A stretch of DNA of 64,000 bases, taken from DAOUJI01 sp965224415. Its GTDB lineage: Bacteria > Chloroflexota > Dehalococcoidia > Lucifugimonadales > JAGWBF01. The position numbers were made by a program, and so were the translations under genes. Position 1 is the first letter of the stretch. Each line of letters starts with the position of its first letter. Location of the stretch: the NCBI GenBank assembly GCA_965224415.1, contig CBDCZB010000001.1, positions 496,001 through 560,000 of the forward strand. The letters run 5' to 3'. Below, in pieces: positions 41,841-50,064 of the stretch. The notes beneath the pieces were generated by a model. The model saw only the letters and a list, made by a program, of their open reading frames with translations, had not been told where the DNA came from and searched no databases.

Positions 41841-43007
41841 TCATCCCGGCGGCGCAGCCTGAGTGGGTTGAGCGGGGTCGGGAATATTCAGCTTGGCCAC
41901 TTGGTCCAGCACCCACGCGTAGATGGCGGAGTTGTTCTTCACCTCCAACCAGCCGTCGCGTCCGCCCTCTAATTGTTGGTCGATGAGCCAGTTGGACAGG
42001 GCTTGGTCCTTCATACGGTCCCGCATCAGGTCGCTGATTTCACGCTGGGCAGGACCGTCGATCATCTGGATGATGTAAGTGCCAGCCTCTTGGAAAATCG
42101 GGCCGCGAATTTCGTCGACCTGCATGGGCTCGATGTCGTTTTCAGGGTCGCCGAATATCGCCTTGTCCAGTCGCGTAAAAGCGTCTTTTGGCACCCAACC
42201 CACGTAACCCTGGCCGTCCGCAAACCGCCGCTCGGTGTTGACCACCGCTGCAACAGCGGTGAAGTCCTCCTCGTCAACACGGTTCCGCACTTCATCTGGG
42301 TCCGCTTGGGGGACGCCTGCCTGAGTCTCCTGCAAGCTGGAAGGCAGGACTATCCATCGGAGTTCCACGCTCTCGGCCACGGAGGGTATGCGTTCGCCCA
42401 GCTTTTCCCTGGTCCTCTCCCGCAGGATGCTCTCTTCCACTATTTCCCGGTAGTCGGAGTCAGATATGTGGGCGGAGGTGAGGAATGTCTGGTAACGTTC
42501 TCTGAATTCACTGTCCAACTGGCCTGGAGCCGCCTCGTCGGGACTGCCAATCCGGGGAGCGAAGTTCTCGCGGAGCCGTTGGTCCACGTCGACGTCGGTG
42601 ATGAAGAGGTTGAAGCCGGGGGCGGCCCGCCTGATGATGCCGGCCTGAGTGAGATCGCTCAGCACCTCGAAGGGCGCTTTGCCCACAGGATAGGTCTGGC
42701 CCAACCCCGCAGCTATGGACCTCTCCAGCCGAATCCGGGTCACTATGTCCGCCTGGGTGTAGACCTTGTCCCCCACCCGGGCGGCCAGCACTTGGTTGGG
42801 GCGCACGAACTCCCAGTACCAGGCAAAGGCGATGACGCCGATGACGGCAACCAGGATAACGCCCCCCACTGCGATTGCAATGCGCCGCCGCTTACGGGTC
42901 GCCGGGTCCAGTTGGGTGCGCGTGATACGGGCGTCCTGACGTGGAGGGCGCCGGTTCCCCATCCGCCGGTCGGAGGGCGGGGTTTGGTTTCTTCTTTCAG
43001 AGCGCAT
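41841..43007 (-). CDS. Membrane-anchored SurA/PrsA-like foldase
   Basis: A 388-residue protein with a basic cytoplasmic N-terminus, one transmembrane helix (RIAIAVGGVILVAVIGVIAFAWYW), a SurA-like N-domain (VLAARVGDKVYTQADIVTRIRLE), and a parvulin-like region with VELRWIVLPSS ... FADGQGYVGWVPKDAFTRLDKAIF ... VDEIRGPIFQEAGTYIIQMIDG. It probably helps exported proteins fold outside the cell. It lies between rpsR (75 bases) and hom (35 bases) in the same direction. Confidence 0.82.
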   Translation of the reverse strand: MRSERRNQTPPSDRRMGNRRPPRQDARITRTQLDPATRKRRRIAIAVGGVILVAVIGVIAFAWYWEFVRPNQVLAARVGDKVYTQADIVTRIRLERSIAAGLGQTYPVGKAPFEVLSDLTQAGIIRRAAPGFNLFITDVDVDQRLRENFAPRIGSPDEAAPGQLDSEFRERYQTFLTSAHISDSDYREIVEESILRERTREKLGERIPSVAESVELRWIVLPSSLQETQAGVPQADPDEVRNRVDEEDFTAVAAVVNTERRFADGQGYVGWVPKDAFTRLDKAIFGDPENDIEPMQVDEIRGPIFQEAGTYIIQMIDGPAQREISDLMRDRMKDQALSNWLIDQQLEGGRDGWLEVKNNSAIYAWVLDQVAKLNIPDPAQPTQAAPPG

Positions 43008-43082
43008 AGTGCAGGCCCGTTGTATACCTGTACCCTTTGGAGGGCCTTACGGATGGAATCAGCCGGTCCAAGAGAGGTTGAC

Positions 43083-43520
43083 TCAGGAGGTCGCCGGAGT
43101 CTCGGCGGCCTCTGCCGGTTCAGCGGCAGCCGGGGTTTCTCCCTCCGTCGCCGGTTCTGCAACTGGCGTAGGTTGGGGAGCTGACCCTACAGGGGCGGGC
43201 TGAGGCGCCGCTGGAATGGGCCTTAGCGCCGTGGGAGTATTGCCCTTGACGTGGGCTGGAGTGAAGGGGACCAATGCTATGTGCCTGGCCCGTTTTATGG
43301 CCGTGGACAGGCTTCTCTGGTGGCGGGCGCAGACTCCCGTCTTTCGTCGAGGTTCCATCCTGTAGCGGTCGGATATATACCGCCGCATTCGGGCTATGTC
43401 CTTGTAGTCGATGATTTGCACCTTCTCAACGCAGAAGGCGCATACCTTGCGGCGCGGAACAAAGCGTCCCCTGCCTCGTCCCCGGCCCTGTCTGTTGTCT
43501 CTTCGCGGCGGTGGCGGCAT
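43083..43520 (-). CDS. rpsR: 30S ribosomal protein S18 with a long disordered C-terminal tail
   Basis: Residues ~20-90 are S18: RKVCAFCVEKVQIIDYKDIARMRRYISDRYRMEPRRKTGVCARHQRSLSTAIKRARHIALVPFT, with the C-x2-C ... C-x2-H zinc-type pattern. An RGRGRG-rich N-terminus precedes it, and a ~55-residue tail rich in Pro, Ala, Thr and Glu follows (PQPAPVGSAPQPTPVAEPATEG). Usual S18 is about 75-90 residues. S18 pairs with S6 on the 30S platform, and S6 in this operon also has a long tail. Confidence 0.95.
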   Translation of the reverse strand: MPPPPRRDNRQGRGRGRGRFVPRRKVCAFCVEKVQIIDYKDIARMRRYISDRYRMEPRRKTGVCARHQRSLSTAIKRARHIALVPFTPAHVKGNTPTALRPIPAAPQPAPVGSAPQPTPVAEPATEGETPAAAEPAEAAETPATS

Positions 43521-43573
43521 TATAGGTGTCTAACCTCCGGTGTCATAAGAGTCGCTTGTCTCTTGGCGCAATG

Positions 43574-43981
43574 TTAGAAGGGAAGGTCGTCCGGCTCCAC
43601 CATCGAGTCGCCGCCCGAGGATCCTTCCCGGGGGGAGTCGTCAGAACGTCCTCCGGACCCGCCGAGAAATCTGACGTCGGACGCATTGATCTCGTTTGAG
43701 AACCGGGTCTCGCCGTCCCGGGTCTGATAGGTGCTGCTTTTCAGCCTGCCTTCCACGTAGACCTTACTTCCCTTGGAAAGGTATTGGTTGCATGACTCCG
43801 CCTGGCGGCCGAATACTGAGATTCTGAACCACTCCGTTTCCTCTCTTGTTTCGCCGTCGGCAGTGGTGTACCTGTAGTTGGTGGCCAGGGAAAAGTTGGT
43901 AACCGCTTGCCCGCTGGGGGTGTAGCGCATCTCAGGGTCGCGGCCCAGGTTTCCGATGACCATCATCTTGTTAAGAGTCAT
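43574..43981 (-). CDS. ssb: Single-stranded DNA-binding protein
   Basis: A 135-residue OB-fold SSB: LNKMMVIGNLGRDPEMRYTPSGQAVTNFSLATN, then TEWFRISVFGRQAESCNQYLSKGSKVYVEGRLKSSTY. It ends in the acidic tip EPDDLPF, the motif that recruits repair and replication proteins. It sits between rpsF and rpsR in the common rpsF-ssb-rpsR operon. Confidence 0.96.
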   Translation of the reverse strand: MTLNKMMVIGNLGRDPEMRYTPSGQAVTNFSLATNYRYTTADGETREETEWFRISVFGRQAESCNQYLSKGSKVYVEGRLKSSTYQTRDGETRFSNEINASDVRFLGGSGGRSDDSPREGSSGGDSMVEPDDLPF

Positions 43982-43992
43982 TGCGGACCTGC

Positions 43993-44787
43993 CTACTCCT
44001 CCGCGTTTTTATCGGGGCTGGATTCATCGGAAGCAGTCACAGCAGTTTCAGTAGCCGCGGGAGGCTCGACCGGGGCTTGTGCGTCGGGAGTTGTTACGGA
44101 GGCCTCAGCCGGGGGTTGTGCGTCGGGAGTTGCTGCGGAAGCCTCAGCCGGGGGTTGTGCGTCGGGAGTTGCTGCGGAGGCCTCAGCCGGGGGTTGTGCG
44201 TCGGGAGTTGCTGCGGAAGCCTCAGACGGCGCCGCCGGAGACTCGTCGGTCGCTGATTGCGCCGCTGAAGCCTCGGATGGGGCTGTGGGAGACTCGCCGG
44301 CTGCGGGTTCGGCAGAGGGAGCCGCCGTTGGCGTTTCGCTCGGAACGGCCGCCCGGGGAGCGCCGGGAGGTCCGCCCGGCGGAGGGGGAGGCCCGCGGAA
44401 GGGGCCGCCTGGTCCTCTGCGGGAGTCGAACCTGCGTGGGCCGGGTTCTCTTGGAGTGAAGTCCGCAGTGGTTGGGGCGGTTATATTAACGGAATCGGCG
44501 TTGACGAGCAGATATCTGAGAATGTTCTCGCCCAGATTAAGCTGTGGCTCCAGCTCTCTGGGGGCGACTGTGTCGGTGGAAAACCGGGTCAGGAAATAGG
44601 ATCCCTCCAGAAAAGTCTGGCTGCCCTTTCGGATGGGGTAGGCCAGACGCCTCATACCCCAGTCTTCCTCCTGGGTTATTTCTCCGTCTCCGTTGGTTAT
44701 GAGCTGCTTTATTCTGTCCCGAGCGCTCGTTTTGTCTTCATCAGAAAGTATGGGGCTGAAGACCACCACCAGTTCGTATTTGCGCAA
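43993..44787 (-). CDS. rpsF: 30S ribosomal protein S6 with a ~160-residue low-complexity tail
   Basis: Residues 1-~100 are S6: MRKYELVVVFSPILSDEDK, then WGMRRLAYPIRKGSQTFLEGSYFLTRFSTDT and ENILRYLLV. A basic Gly/Pro/Arg segment (RFDSRRGPGGPFRGPPPPPGG) and then an acidic Ala/Pro/Glu/Thr/Ser tail follow to residue 264. The tail contains four tandem 13-residue units of the type AEASAATPDAQPP, coded by 39-bp DNA repeats. The start is TTG with GGAG 7 bases upstream. Usual S6 is ~95-135 residues, so this tail is very long. Confidence 0.94.
   Translation of the reverse strand: MRKYELVVVFSPILSDEDKTSARDRIKQLITNGDGEITQEEDWGMRRLAYPIRKGSQTFLEGSYFLTRFSTDTVAPRELEPQLNLGENILRYLLVNADSVNITAPTTADFTPREPGPRRFDSRRGPGGPFRGPPPPPGGPPGAPRAAVPSETPTAAPSAEPAAGESPTAPSEASAAQSATDESPAAPSEASAATPDAQPPAEASAATPDAQPPAEASAATPDAQPPAEASVTTPDAQAPVEPPAATETAVTASDESSPDKNAEE
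44063..44218. repeat. 39-bp tandem repeat array inside rpsF
   Basis: About four units of 39 bp begin near 44063 (diverged), 44102, 44141 and 44180; the inner three are nearly identical. They code for the 13-residue units in the S6 tail. Multiples of three keep the frame, so copy number can change without breaking the gene. Confidence 0.85.
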
Positions 44788-44848
44788 ATCGTATCTCCGG
44801 TCAAAGTTCTGGGATGATTATAGCATCCCAGGAGTCCGCCCTCAAACA

Positions 44849-46093
44849 CTAGGAGTCGAGACCTGGCACAGGAAAGCGGGAAGTGAGCTCCAGGACTGCG
44901 TCTTTGACCTGAGAACGGACCCCTTCGTCCTCCAGGTTGGTCAGCAGCTGGACTATGAGTGAGGCGACGCTTTTCGCGTCCTCCACGCCAAACCCACGGC
45001 TCGTAATGGCTGGAGAGCCTATGCGCAGGCCGCTGGTCACCCTGGGAGGCCTGGTGTCATAGGGTATGGTGTTCTTGTTGGCCACTATGCCGACGGACTC
45101 CAGGGCCTCTTCAGCCTGCCGTCCCGTGAGACCGATGGGGTTCAGATCCACTAGAAGCAAGTGGTTGTCGGTGCCTCCGGACACTATGCGAAGTCCTTGT
45201 TCGGCGAGTCCCTGGGCAATGGCCTGTGCGTTCTCCACGATTCGAGCCTGGTACTCGGCGAACTCCGGTCGGGACGCCTCCAGGAAGCAGATGGCCTTGG
45301 CCGCAATCACGTGCATGAAGGGGCCTCCCTGGGAGAAGGGAAAGACCGCCCTGTCTATCTTTGGGCGAAGTTCGTCTGTGCATAGTATGAGTCCGCCCCG
45401 GGGCCCGCGTAGGGTTTTCTGGGTGGTGGAGGTGACCACCTGGGCGTGGGGAAGTGGAGACGGGTGGACTCCTCCCGCTATAAGCCCTGCTATGTGGGCC
45501 ATGTCGACCATCAGGAGAGCGTCAACGGAGTCGGCGATCTCCCTGAACCTCTTGAAGTCGATGGTGCGGGGGTAGGCCGTGTAACCCGCCACGATGAGCT
45601 TGGGCCTGTGCTCTTCGGCCAGGCTGGCGACCTGGTCGTAGTCGATGGTCTCGGTGTCCCTGCTGACGCCGTAGGCGACGAAGTTGTACAGCTTCCCTGA
45701 GAAGTTCACCGGGCTGCCGTGAGTGAGGTGCCCGCCCTGGTCCAGCTGCATACCCATGACCGTGTCACCCGGCTCCAGCAGGGCGAAATAGGCGGCCAGG
45801 TTGGCCTGGGCTCCGCTGTGGGGTTGGACGTTGGCGTGCTCCGCCCCGAACAGGGCTTTCACCCGGTCTATCGCCAGCTGTTCCGCTTGGTCCACAAACT
45901 CGCATCCGCCGTAGTATCTGCGCCCTGGATAGCCCTCGGCGTACTTGTTGTTCATGACGTTCGCCTGGGCGTCGAGGACAGCCTTGCTGGCGTAATTTTC
46001 CGAAGCGATGAGGACGATGCTCTGCCGCTGCCGCATCTCCTCGCTTTTTATCGCCTCCGCAATTTCCGGGTCAGTGCGGGCTATGGATGTCAT
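44849..46093 (-). CDS. glyA: Serine hydroxymethyltransferase
   Basis: A PLP enzyme making glycine and 5,10-methylene-THF from serine. I use ATG 46093, 6 bases after GGAGG; a TTG one codon upstream is also in frame. The 414 residues include SIVLIASENYASKAVLDAQ, NNKYAEGYPGRRYYGGCEFVD, the PLP-lysine region STTQKTLRGPRGG (Q where TTHK is usual) and IPYDTRPPRVTSGLRIGSPAITSRGF. It is the first gene of a likely long minus-strand run with rpsF 61 bases downstream. Confidence 0.96.
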   Translation of the reverse strand: MTSIARTDPEIAEAIKSEEMRQRQSIVLIASENYASKAVLDAQANVMNNKYAEGYPGRRYYGGCEFVDQAEQLAIDRVKALFGAEHANVQPHSGAQANLAAYFALLEPGDTVMGMQLDQGGHLTHGSPVNFSGKLYNFVAYGVSRDTETIDYDQVASLAEEHRPKLIVAGYTAYPRTIDFKRFREIADSVDALLMVDMAHIAGLIAGGVHPSPLPHAQVVTSTTQKTLRGPRGGLILCTDELRPKIDRAVFPFSQGGPFMHVIAAKAICFLEASRPEFAEYQARIVENAQAIAQGLAEQGLRIVSGGTDNHLLLVDLNPIGLTGRQAEEALESVGIVANKNTIPYDTRPPRVTSGLRIGSPAITSRGFGVEDAKSVASLIVQLLTNLEDEGVRSQVKDAVLELTSRFPVPGLDS

Positions 46094-46210
46094 CAAGCTC
46101 CTCCGACGGCCTGAACGCTCAGATGGTCAGATCCATGATTAGAGAATATGCGCCTTCGAAACGCAGGCGTATTCTATCCTCTATTTCAGTCTAGTCATGC
46201 CTTTCAAGGA

Positions 46211-46264
46211 GTGTCAACGAGGGGAATATCCACTGATTGCTCTCGGTGGATGCACGTTTGACAC
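46211..46264. promoter_or_regulatory. Inverted repeat GTGTCAA/TTGACAC and -35-like box upstream of nfeD
   Basis: GTGTCAA (46211-46217) and TTGACAC (46258-46264) are exact reverse complements 40 bases apart; the second includes a perfect -35 TTGACA (46258-46263). A TGATAA -10-like box is at 46283-46288, a rather long spacing of 19. The 219-base glyA-nfeD divergent gap has no gene. Confidence 0.4.
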
Positions 46265-46312
46265 CGTGCGGGGTTGAGGCCATGATAAATATATCCCCAA
46301 CGGCGTAAAGTT

Positions 46313-47695
46313 ATGCGCATCACAAGACCCTTTCACCTCCTGCTCCTCCTCTCCTCGATTATCCTCTTGTCCCTGGGGCTGACTGGCGCGGCCTCCGCCC
46401 AGACTCGAGGGCCGGAGGTCCTAGTGATTGACGTGGACGGCGTAATCAACAACGTGGTGGAGCGTTACATTTCCAGGGCCGTGGACCGGGCCGTCGACCG
46501 GAACTCCGAAGTCCTGGTCATCAAGCTGAACACTCCGGGGGGCCTGCTGGGCTCCACCGAGGGGATAGTGGAGGAACTGCTCAGCGATAGGGTGGCCACC
46601 GCTGTATACGTCTCTCCCAGGGGCGCCAGCGCCGCCTCTGCGGGGACCTTCATCACGGCGGCGGGGACCTTTGCGGTTATGGCGCCGGCCTCCAACATAG
46701 GAGCGGCGGCCCCGGTGGGCGTGGGAGGCGAAGACCTGCCTGACACCCTCAAGGGCAAGGTGGTCGAACACACGGCGTCGCTGATGAGAGCCATAGCCGC
46801 TCATAGGGGCCGGAACTCCGAGGCCCTGGTTGACACCGTCGTAAAGGACCCTCCCAGGTCCTATACCAGCGACGAAGCGGCGGAACTGGGGGTCGTGGAC
46901 TTCGTGGCAGGGGACATCCGGGAGCTGCTGGCCCAAATCCACGGACAAACGGTCATCGTCCAGACGGACACTGGGCCTATCGAAGTGACGCTGGACGTTC
47001 AGGACGCCGTCCTCGAAGAGTTCAACATGAACTTTGTGGAACGGTTCCTCAACTTTCTGGCGGACCCGAACATATCCTTCATGCTGTTGTCGCTGGGCGG
47101 CCTGGGTCTCGTAATAGAACTGTTCAATCCGGGAATGATTGTCCCCGCGGTGGTTGGAGCAATCCTCCTCCTGCTGGCCTTCGTCAGCCTGGGGAACCTG
47201 CCGGTCAACTGGGCCGCTGTGGGGTTTCTCGGACTGGCGGTTGGGCTGTTCATAGCTGAGGTTTTCGTGGCGGGGTTCGGAATCCTGGGCATCGGGTCCA
47301 TAGTGGCTTTCATATTCGGAGGTCTGTTCCTCTTCGACACTTTCGGCGCCCCGTCGCCGACCACTCCGAATATCCGGGTCAACTATTACCTACTGGGGTC
47401 CTTTGCCGGGGTCCTCACCCTGCTGGTGTTCTGGTTCCTGAGGACAGTGGTCCAGTCACGAAAGGAGTCCAACGAGGCGGAGGACGAAATGACCCACTTG
47501 ATCGGGTCCGTGGGCATGGTTACGGAGGACCTGGACCCCAGGGGCTGGGTGCGCATAGAAGAGCGTCTATGGACAGCATTCGGTCACGGTGGTACTTTAA
47601 TCAAAGCGGGTGAACAGGTTGTGGTGGTGAGAGCGGAAGGAGTCATTCTTACCGTGGCCCGCCTCAACGACGAGCCTCACCAAGACGAAGCATAG
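46313..47695 (+). CDS. nfeD: NfeD-family membrane serine protease
   Basis: A 460-residue long NfeD protein. A signal peptide (residues 1-29, ending GAASA) precedes a ClpP-like protease domain with VLVIKLNTPGGLL and the nucleophile S109 in GASAASAGTFI; the lysine is expected near TLKGKVV. About four to five transmembrane helices and a C-terminal NfeD OB domain (LIGSVGMVTEDLDPRGWVRIEERLWTA) follow. Such proteases cut slipin/stomatin partners, and a slipin gene lies 38 bases downstream. Confidence 0.94.
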   Translation: MRITRPFHLLLLLSSIILLSLGLTGAASAQTRGPEVLVIDVDGVINNVVERYISRAVDRAVDRNSEVLVIKLNTPGGLLGSTEGIVEELLSDRVATAVYVSPRGASAASAGTFITAAGTFAVMAPASNIGAAAPVGVGGEDLPDTLKGKVVEHTASLMRAIAAHRGRNSEALVDTVVKDPPRSYTSDEAAELGVVDFVAGDIRELLAQIHGQTVIVQTDTGPIEVTLDVQDAVLEEFNMNFVERFLNFLADPNISFMLLSLGGLGLVIELFNPGMIVPAVVGAILLLLAFVSLGNLPVNWAAVGFLGLAVGLFIAEVFVAGFGILGIGSIVAFIFGGLFLFDTFGAPSPTTPNIRVNYYLLGSFAGVLTLLVFWFLRTVVQSRKESNEAEDEMTHLIGSVGMVTEDLDPRGWVRIEERLWTAFGHGGTLIKAGEQVVVVRAEGVILTVARLNDEPHQDEA

Positions 47696-47733
47696 ACCCT
47701 GAAGGACCGGGGTAGAACAACAAGGAGGAAGCC

Positions 47734-48591
47734 ATGGCGATAGGAATAGTAGTAGTCAAACAGTTCGAGAGGCTGGTTATTCTCCAATGGGGCAAGCTGC
47801 ACAAGGTGGCAGGGCCCGGATTTCAGATGGTCATTCCTCCAATATACAGCGGTCGCGTAGTGGACACCCGTGAGAGGGTGCGTAGAGTGATGACTCAGAA
47901 GTACATCACCAGCGACAACGTGGTGGTTGACATGGACTTCGTCATCTACTTCGAGGTGCTTAAAGACCAGGCCGAGAAGTCGGTGCTCAACATTGAAAAC
48001 GTGGAGTTTGCCGTGGAAAACCTCGCGGTGGCAACCCTCAGGGCGGTCATCGGCGCCACTTCGTTGGCCGAAGCGTTGGCCGAACGGGAACGGATAGGGT
48101 CATCGTTGCAGGTGCGCTTGGACGAGACCACTGGGCGCTGGGGCGTCAAGGTGAACGGAGTTGAGGTGAACGAAATAGACCCGCCCCCCGGCGTGAAGGC
48201 CGCCATGGAACGGGAGAAGTCGGCTGAAGCGATCAAAACGGCGGACATCACCGAATCAGAGGGAGCGCGTCAGTCTGCGATCAACCGGGCCGAGGGTGAG
48301 AAACAGTCAGCCATTCTGGAAGCGGAGGGCCACCGCCAAGCAGAAATACTTCAGGCTGAAGGAGACCAACAGGCGGCAGTGTTGAGGGCCGAGGGGTTCA
48401 GCACGGCGCTGGACCGCATCTACCAGGTGGCCAACACCGTGGACGTCAAGACCATGAGCCTGCAATATTTCGAAACGCTCAAGTCCCTTGGGTCCAGCCC
48501 GTCCACTAAGTTCATCTTCCCCATGGAGTTCACGTCGATGCTCCAGCCCTTCCTGGGTCTGGGCGGGAACCGCAACCAAGACAACGACTAA
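47734..48591 (+). CDS. Slipin / stomatin-like SPFH protein
   Basis: A 285-residue SPFH protein: GIVVVKQFERLVILQWGKLHKVAGPGFQMVIPPIYSGRVVDTRERVRRV, then TLRAVIGATSLAEALAERERIGSSLQVRLDETTGRWGVKVNGVEVNEIDPP, and a long coiled coil (EAIKTADITESEGARQSAINRAEGEKQSAILEAEG). It should form oligomers on the membrane and be a partner or substrate of NfeD. The N-terminal hydrophobic anchor is very short (MAIGIVVV). A strong AAGGAGG site precedes the ATG. Confidence 0.94.
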   Translation: MAIGIVVVKQFERLVILQWGKLHKVAGPGFQMVIPPIYSGRVVDTRERVRRVMTQKYITSDNVVVDMDFVIYFEVLKDQAEKSVLNIENVEFAVENLAVATLRAVIGATSLAEALAERERIGSSLQVRLDETTGRWGVKVNGVEVNEIDPPPGVKAAMEREKSAEAIKTADITESEGARQSAINRAEGEKQSAILEAEGHRQAEILQAEGDQQAAVLRAEGFSTALDRIYQVANTVDVKTMSLQYFETLKSLGSSPSTKFIFPMEFTSMLQPFLGLGGNRNQDND

Positions 48592-48607
48592 CCCTAAGCA
48601 TGGAAAC

Positions 48608-48634
48608 GGGCGGAAGACGAAAGAGCTTCCGCCC
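48608..48634. terminator. Hairpin between slipin and hpf (convergent)
   Basis: GGGCGGAAG (48608-48616) and CTTCCGCCC (48626-48634) are exact reverse complements around a 9-base loop. It lies 16 bases after the slipin stop and just past the hpf stop, so it may end both transcripts, but there is no strong T-run. Confidence 0.6.
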
Positions 48635-48637
48635 GCC

Positions 48638-49222
48638 CTACAGAGGCGAAGGCTGTATCAGGCCATAGTCGCCGTCTGAGCGGCGGTAAACCACGTTGTG
48701 CTCACCCGTTTCGCCGTTCAGGAACAGGAAGAACTCGTGGCCCAGCATGTCCATCTGGAAAGCGGCGTCTTCCACGGTCATAGGCTTCATAGGGAACTGC
48801 TTGGTCTTGACTATGACTCCGCCTGTGTCCGCCGCTTCCTCGCCGGGAGGTTCGGGGTCCAGGACCGGAGCGGCCTCGGCTTGCATTCTGCCCACCGAGG
48901 AACGTTTCGTCTGCTGGCTTCTGTATATCCGGCCTTTGAGTCGCTCCATCCGACGGTCCATCACGTCGAGGGCTGCGTCCACTGCTGCAGCGGCGTTTGA
49001 ACCCTTCTCTTCTCCCCTGAGGACGGTGCCATCCACGTCCAGGGTCACCTGAGCGACAATCCTGGAGGCGGGGTCGCGGCTATTGTTTCTGGTTAGCTCT
49101 ACATCGACGCCGGTGATGGCCGGTAGGTGACGTACGAGACGTTCCAGCTTCCTGTCAACGTGGTCTTTCAGGCTTTGTTCGATGTTCAGGTTGCGTCCGG
49201 TGATTTTGAAGTCCATCGTCAC
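48638..49222 (-). CDS. hpf: Long-form ribosome hibernation promoting factor
   Basis: A 194-residue protein with the N-terminal HPF/YfiA domain (FKITGRNLNIEQSLKDHVDRKLERLVRHLPAITGVDVELTRNN ... DAALDVMDRRMERLKGRI) and a C-terminal dimerisation domain (VKTKQFPMKPMTVEDAAFQMDMLGHEFFLFLNGETGEHNVVYRRSDGDYGLIQP). Long HPF alone makes 100S ribosome dimers in stationary phase. The start is GTG 49222 or ATG 49216; a GGAG site fits the GTG best. Confidence 0.94.
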   Translation of the reverse strand: MTMDFKITGRNLNIEQSLKDHVDRKLERLVRHLPAITGVDVELTRNNSRDPASRIVAQVTLDVDGTVLRGEEKGSNAAAAVDAALDVMDRRMERLKGRIYRSQQTKRSSVGRMQAEAAPVLDPEPPGEEAADTGGVIVKTKQFPMKPMTVEDAAFQMDMLGHEFFLFLNGETGEHNVVYRRSDGDYGLIQPSPL

Positions 49223-49263
49223 TCTTCTCCAAAATTATTGGGGCGTCTAGACGTAAACGCGGG

Positions 49264-49944
49264 CTAGGCGGAAGGCCTCCCCCCGTTGGAGCCTCCGGTC
49301 TTCACCAGCTTGGGGACTACTATGTGCCCCTCCTCGGCCAGTCCGAGCAGATCGCTGCGGTCGGCTAGATGCAACGATCCTGTGTAAGCGGCCAGCAAGG
49401 CGTCGCAGGCGTTGTGGTCCAGGCCAGCTTCGTACGGCTCCAGCCCTGAGATGAGCTTGCCAGTGTGCTCCTTGAGGAACTGGAGTCCCCTGACGCTGTT
49501 CTTGGGCGGGATGTTGGCCCCGAACATGAGCACCTTGGTGGCATAGGGGTACACTTCCACTACGTTGAACCCTTGGACGACCAGGTCTTTGTACAGGTCC
49601 ACCGCCCTGTATATCATGGTCTTGATGATGGAGCGTTTGGTCGTAAAGAAGCAACCTATGTGCATGGCGGCCAGCTCCTGCTCGGCCGTCCTGCCCTTCA
49701 GTTCCAGCTTCTGAATGCAGTCGTGGTCCTCCTCCAGGCAGTCCAGCCCCAAGGGAAGAGTCAACGGAGCATCGATGGCAATGAGCCCAGGCTCTACACG
49801 TTTGACGAAATCAACGATTTCTTCAGTTGTCTTGAAACGGCCCAACTCAGCCAGTTCGGCCCCGCTGTTTACAAGCGCATATGCGCTGGGCCTTTTGGAC
49901 GAAGACGTCAGGTCTATACCCAAGGAATAGCTGGTCAACGGCAT
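49264..49944 (-). CDS. DUF429 protein (RNase H-like fold)
   Basis: A 226-residue protein: LGIDLTSSSKRPSAYALV, then LIAIDAPLTLPLG and VVEVYPYATKVLMFGANIPPK, ending DHNACDALLAAYTGSLHL. The family has a predicted RNase H-like fold with acidic residues at the first strand (GID) and in AIDAP and DHNACDA. Nuclease activity is predicted only. It lies 41 bases before hpf in the same direction. Confidence 0.83.
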   Translation of the reverse strand: MPLTSYSLGIDLTSSSKRPSAYALVNSGAELAELGRFKTTEEIVDFVKRVEPGLIAIDAPLTLPLGLDCLEEDHDCIQKLELKGRTAEQELAAMHIGCFFTTKRSIIKTMIYRAVDLYKDLVVQGFNVVEVYPYATKVLMFGANIPPKNSVRGLQFLKEHTGKLISGLEPYEAGLDHNACDALLAAYTGSLHLADRSDLLGLAEEGHIVVPKLVKTGGSNGGRPSA

Positions 49945-50064
49945 CTCACACCCTCTCCGATTCGATTGTGTTCCATTGTCTGACCTCTTGGCGCTTTACA
50001 TAAAACGACCGTTCTAGGCTAGACTCTCCCGTTTCCTGAAAGAGCCCGCTGGAACGGTCCCCTA

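Noticed and set aside
46140..46175. Glycine or THF riboswitch before glyA
   Set aside because: There is only an imperfect inverted repeat (GAATATGCGCC/GGCGTATTC); no conserved aptamer core could be made out.
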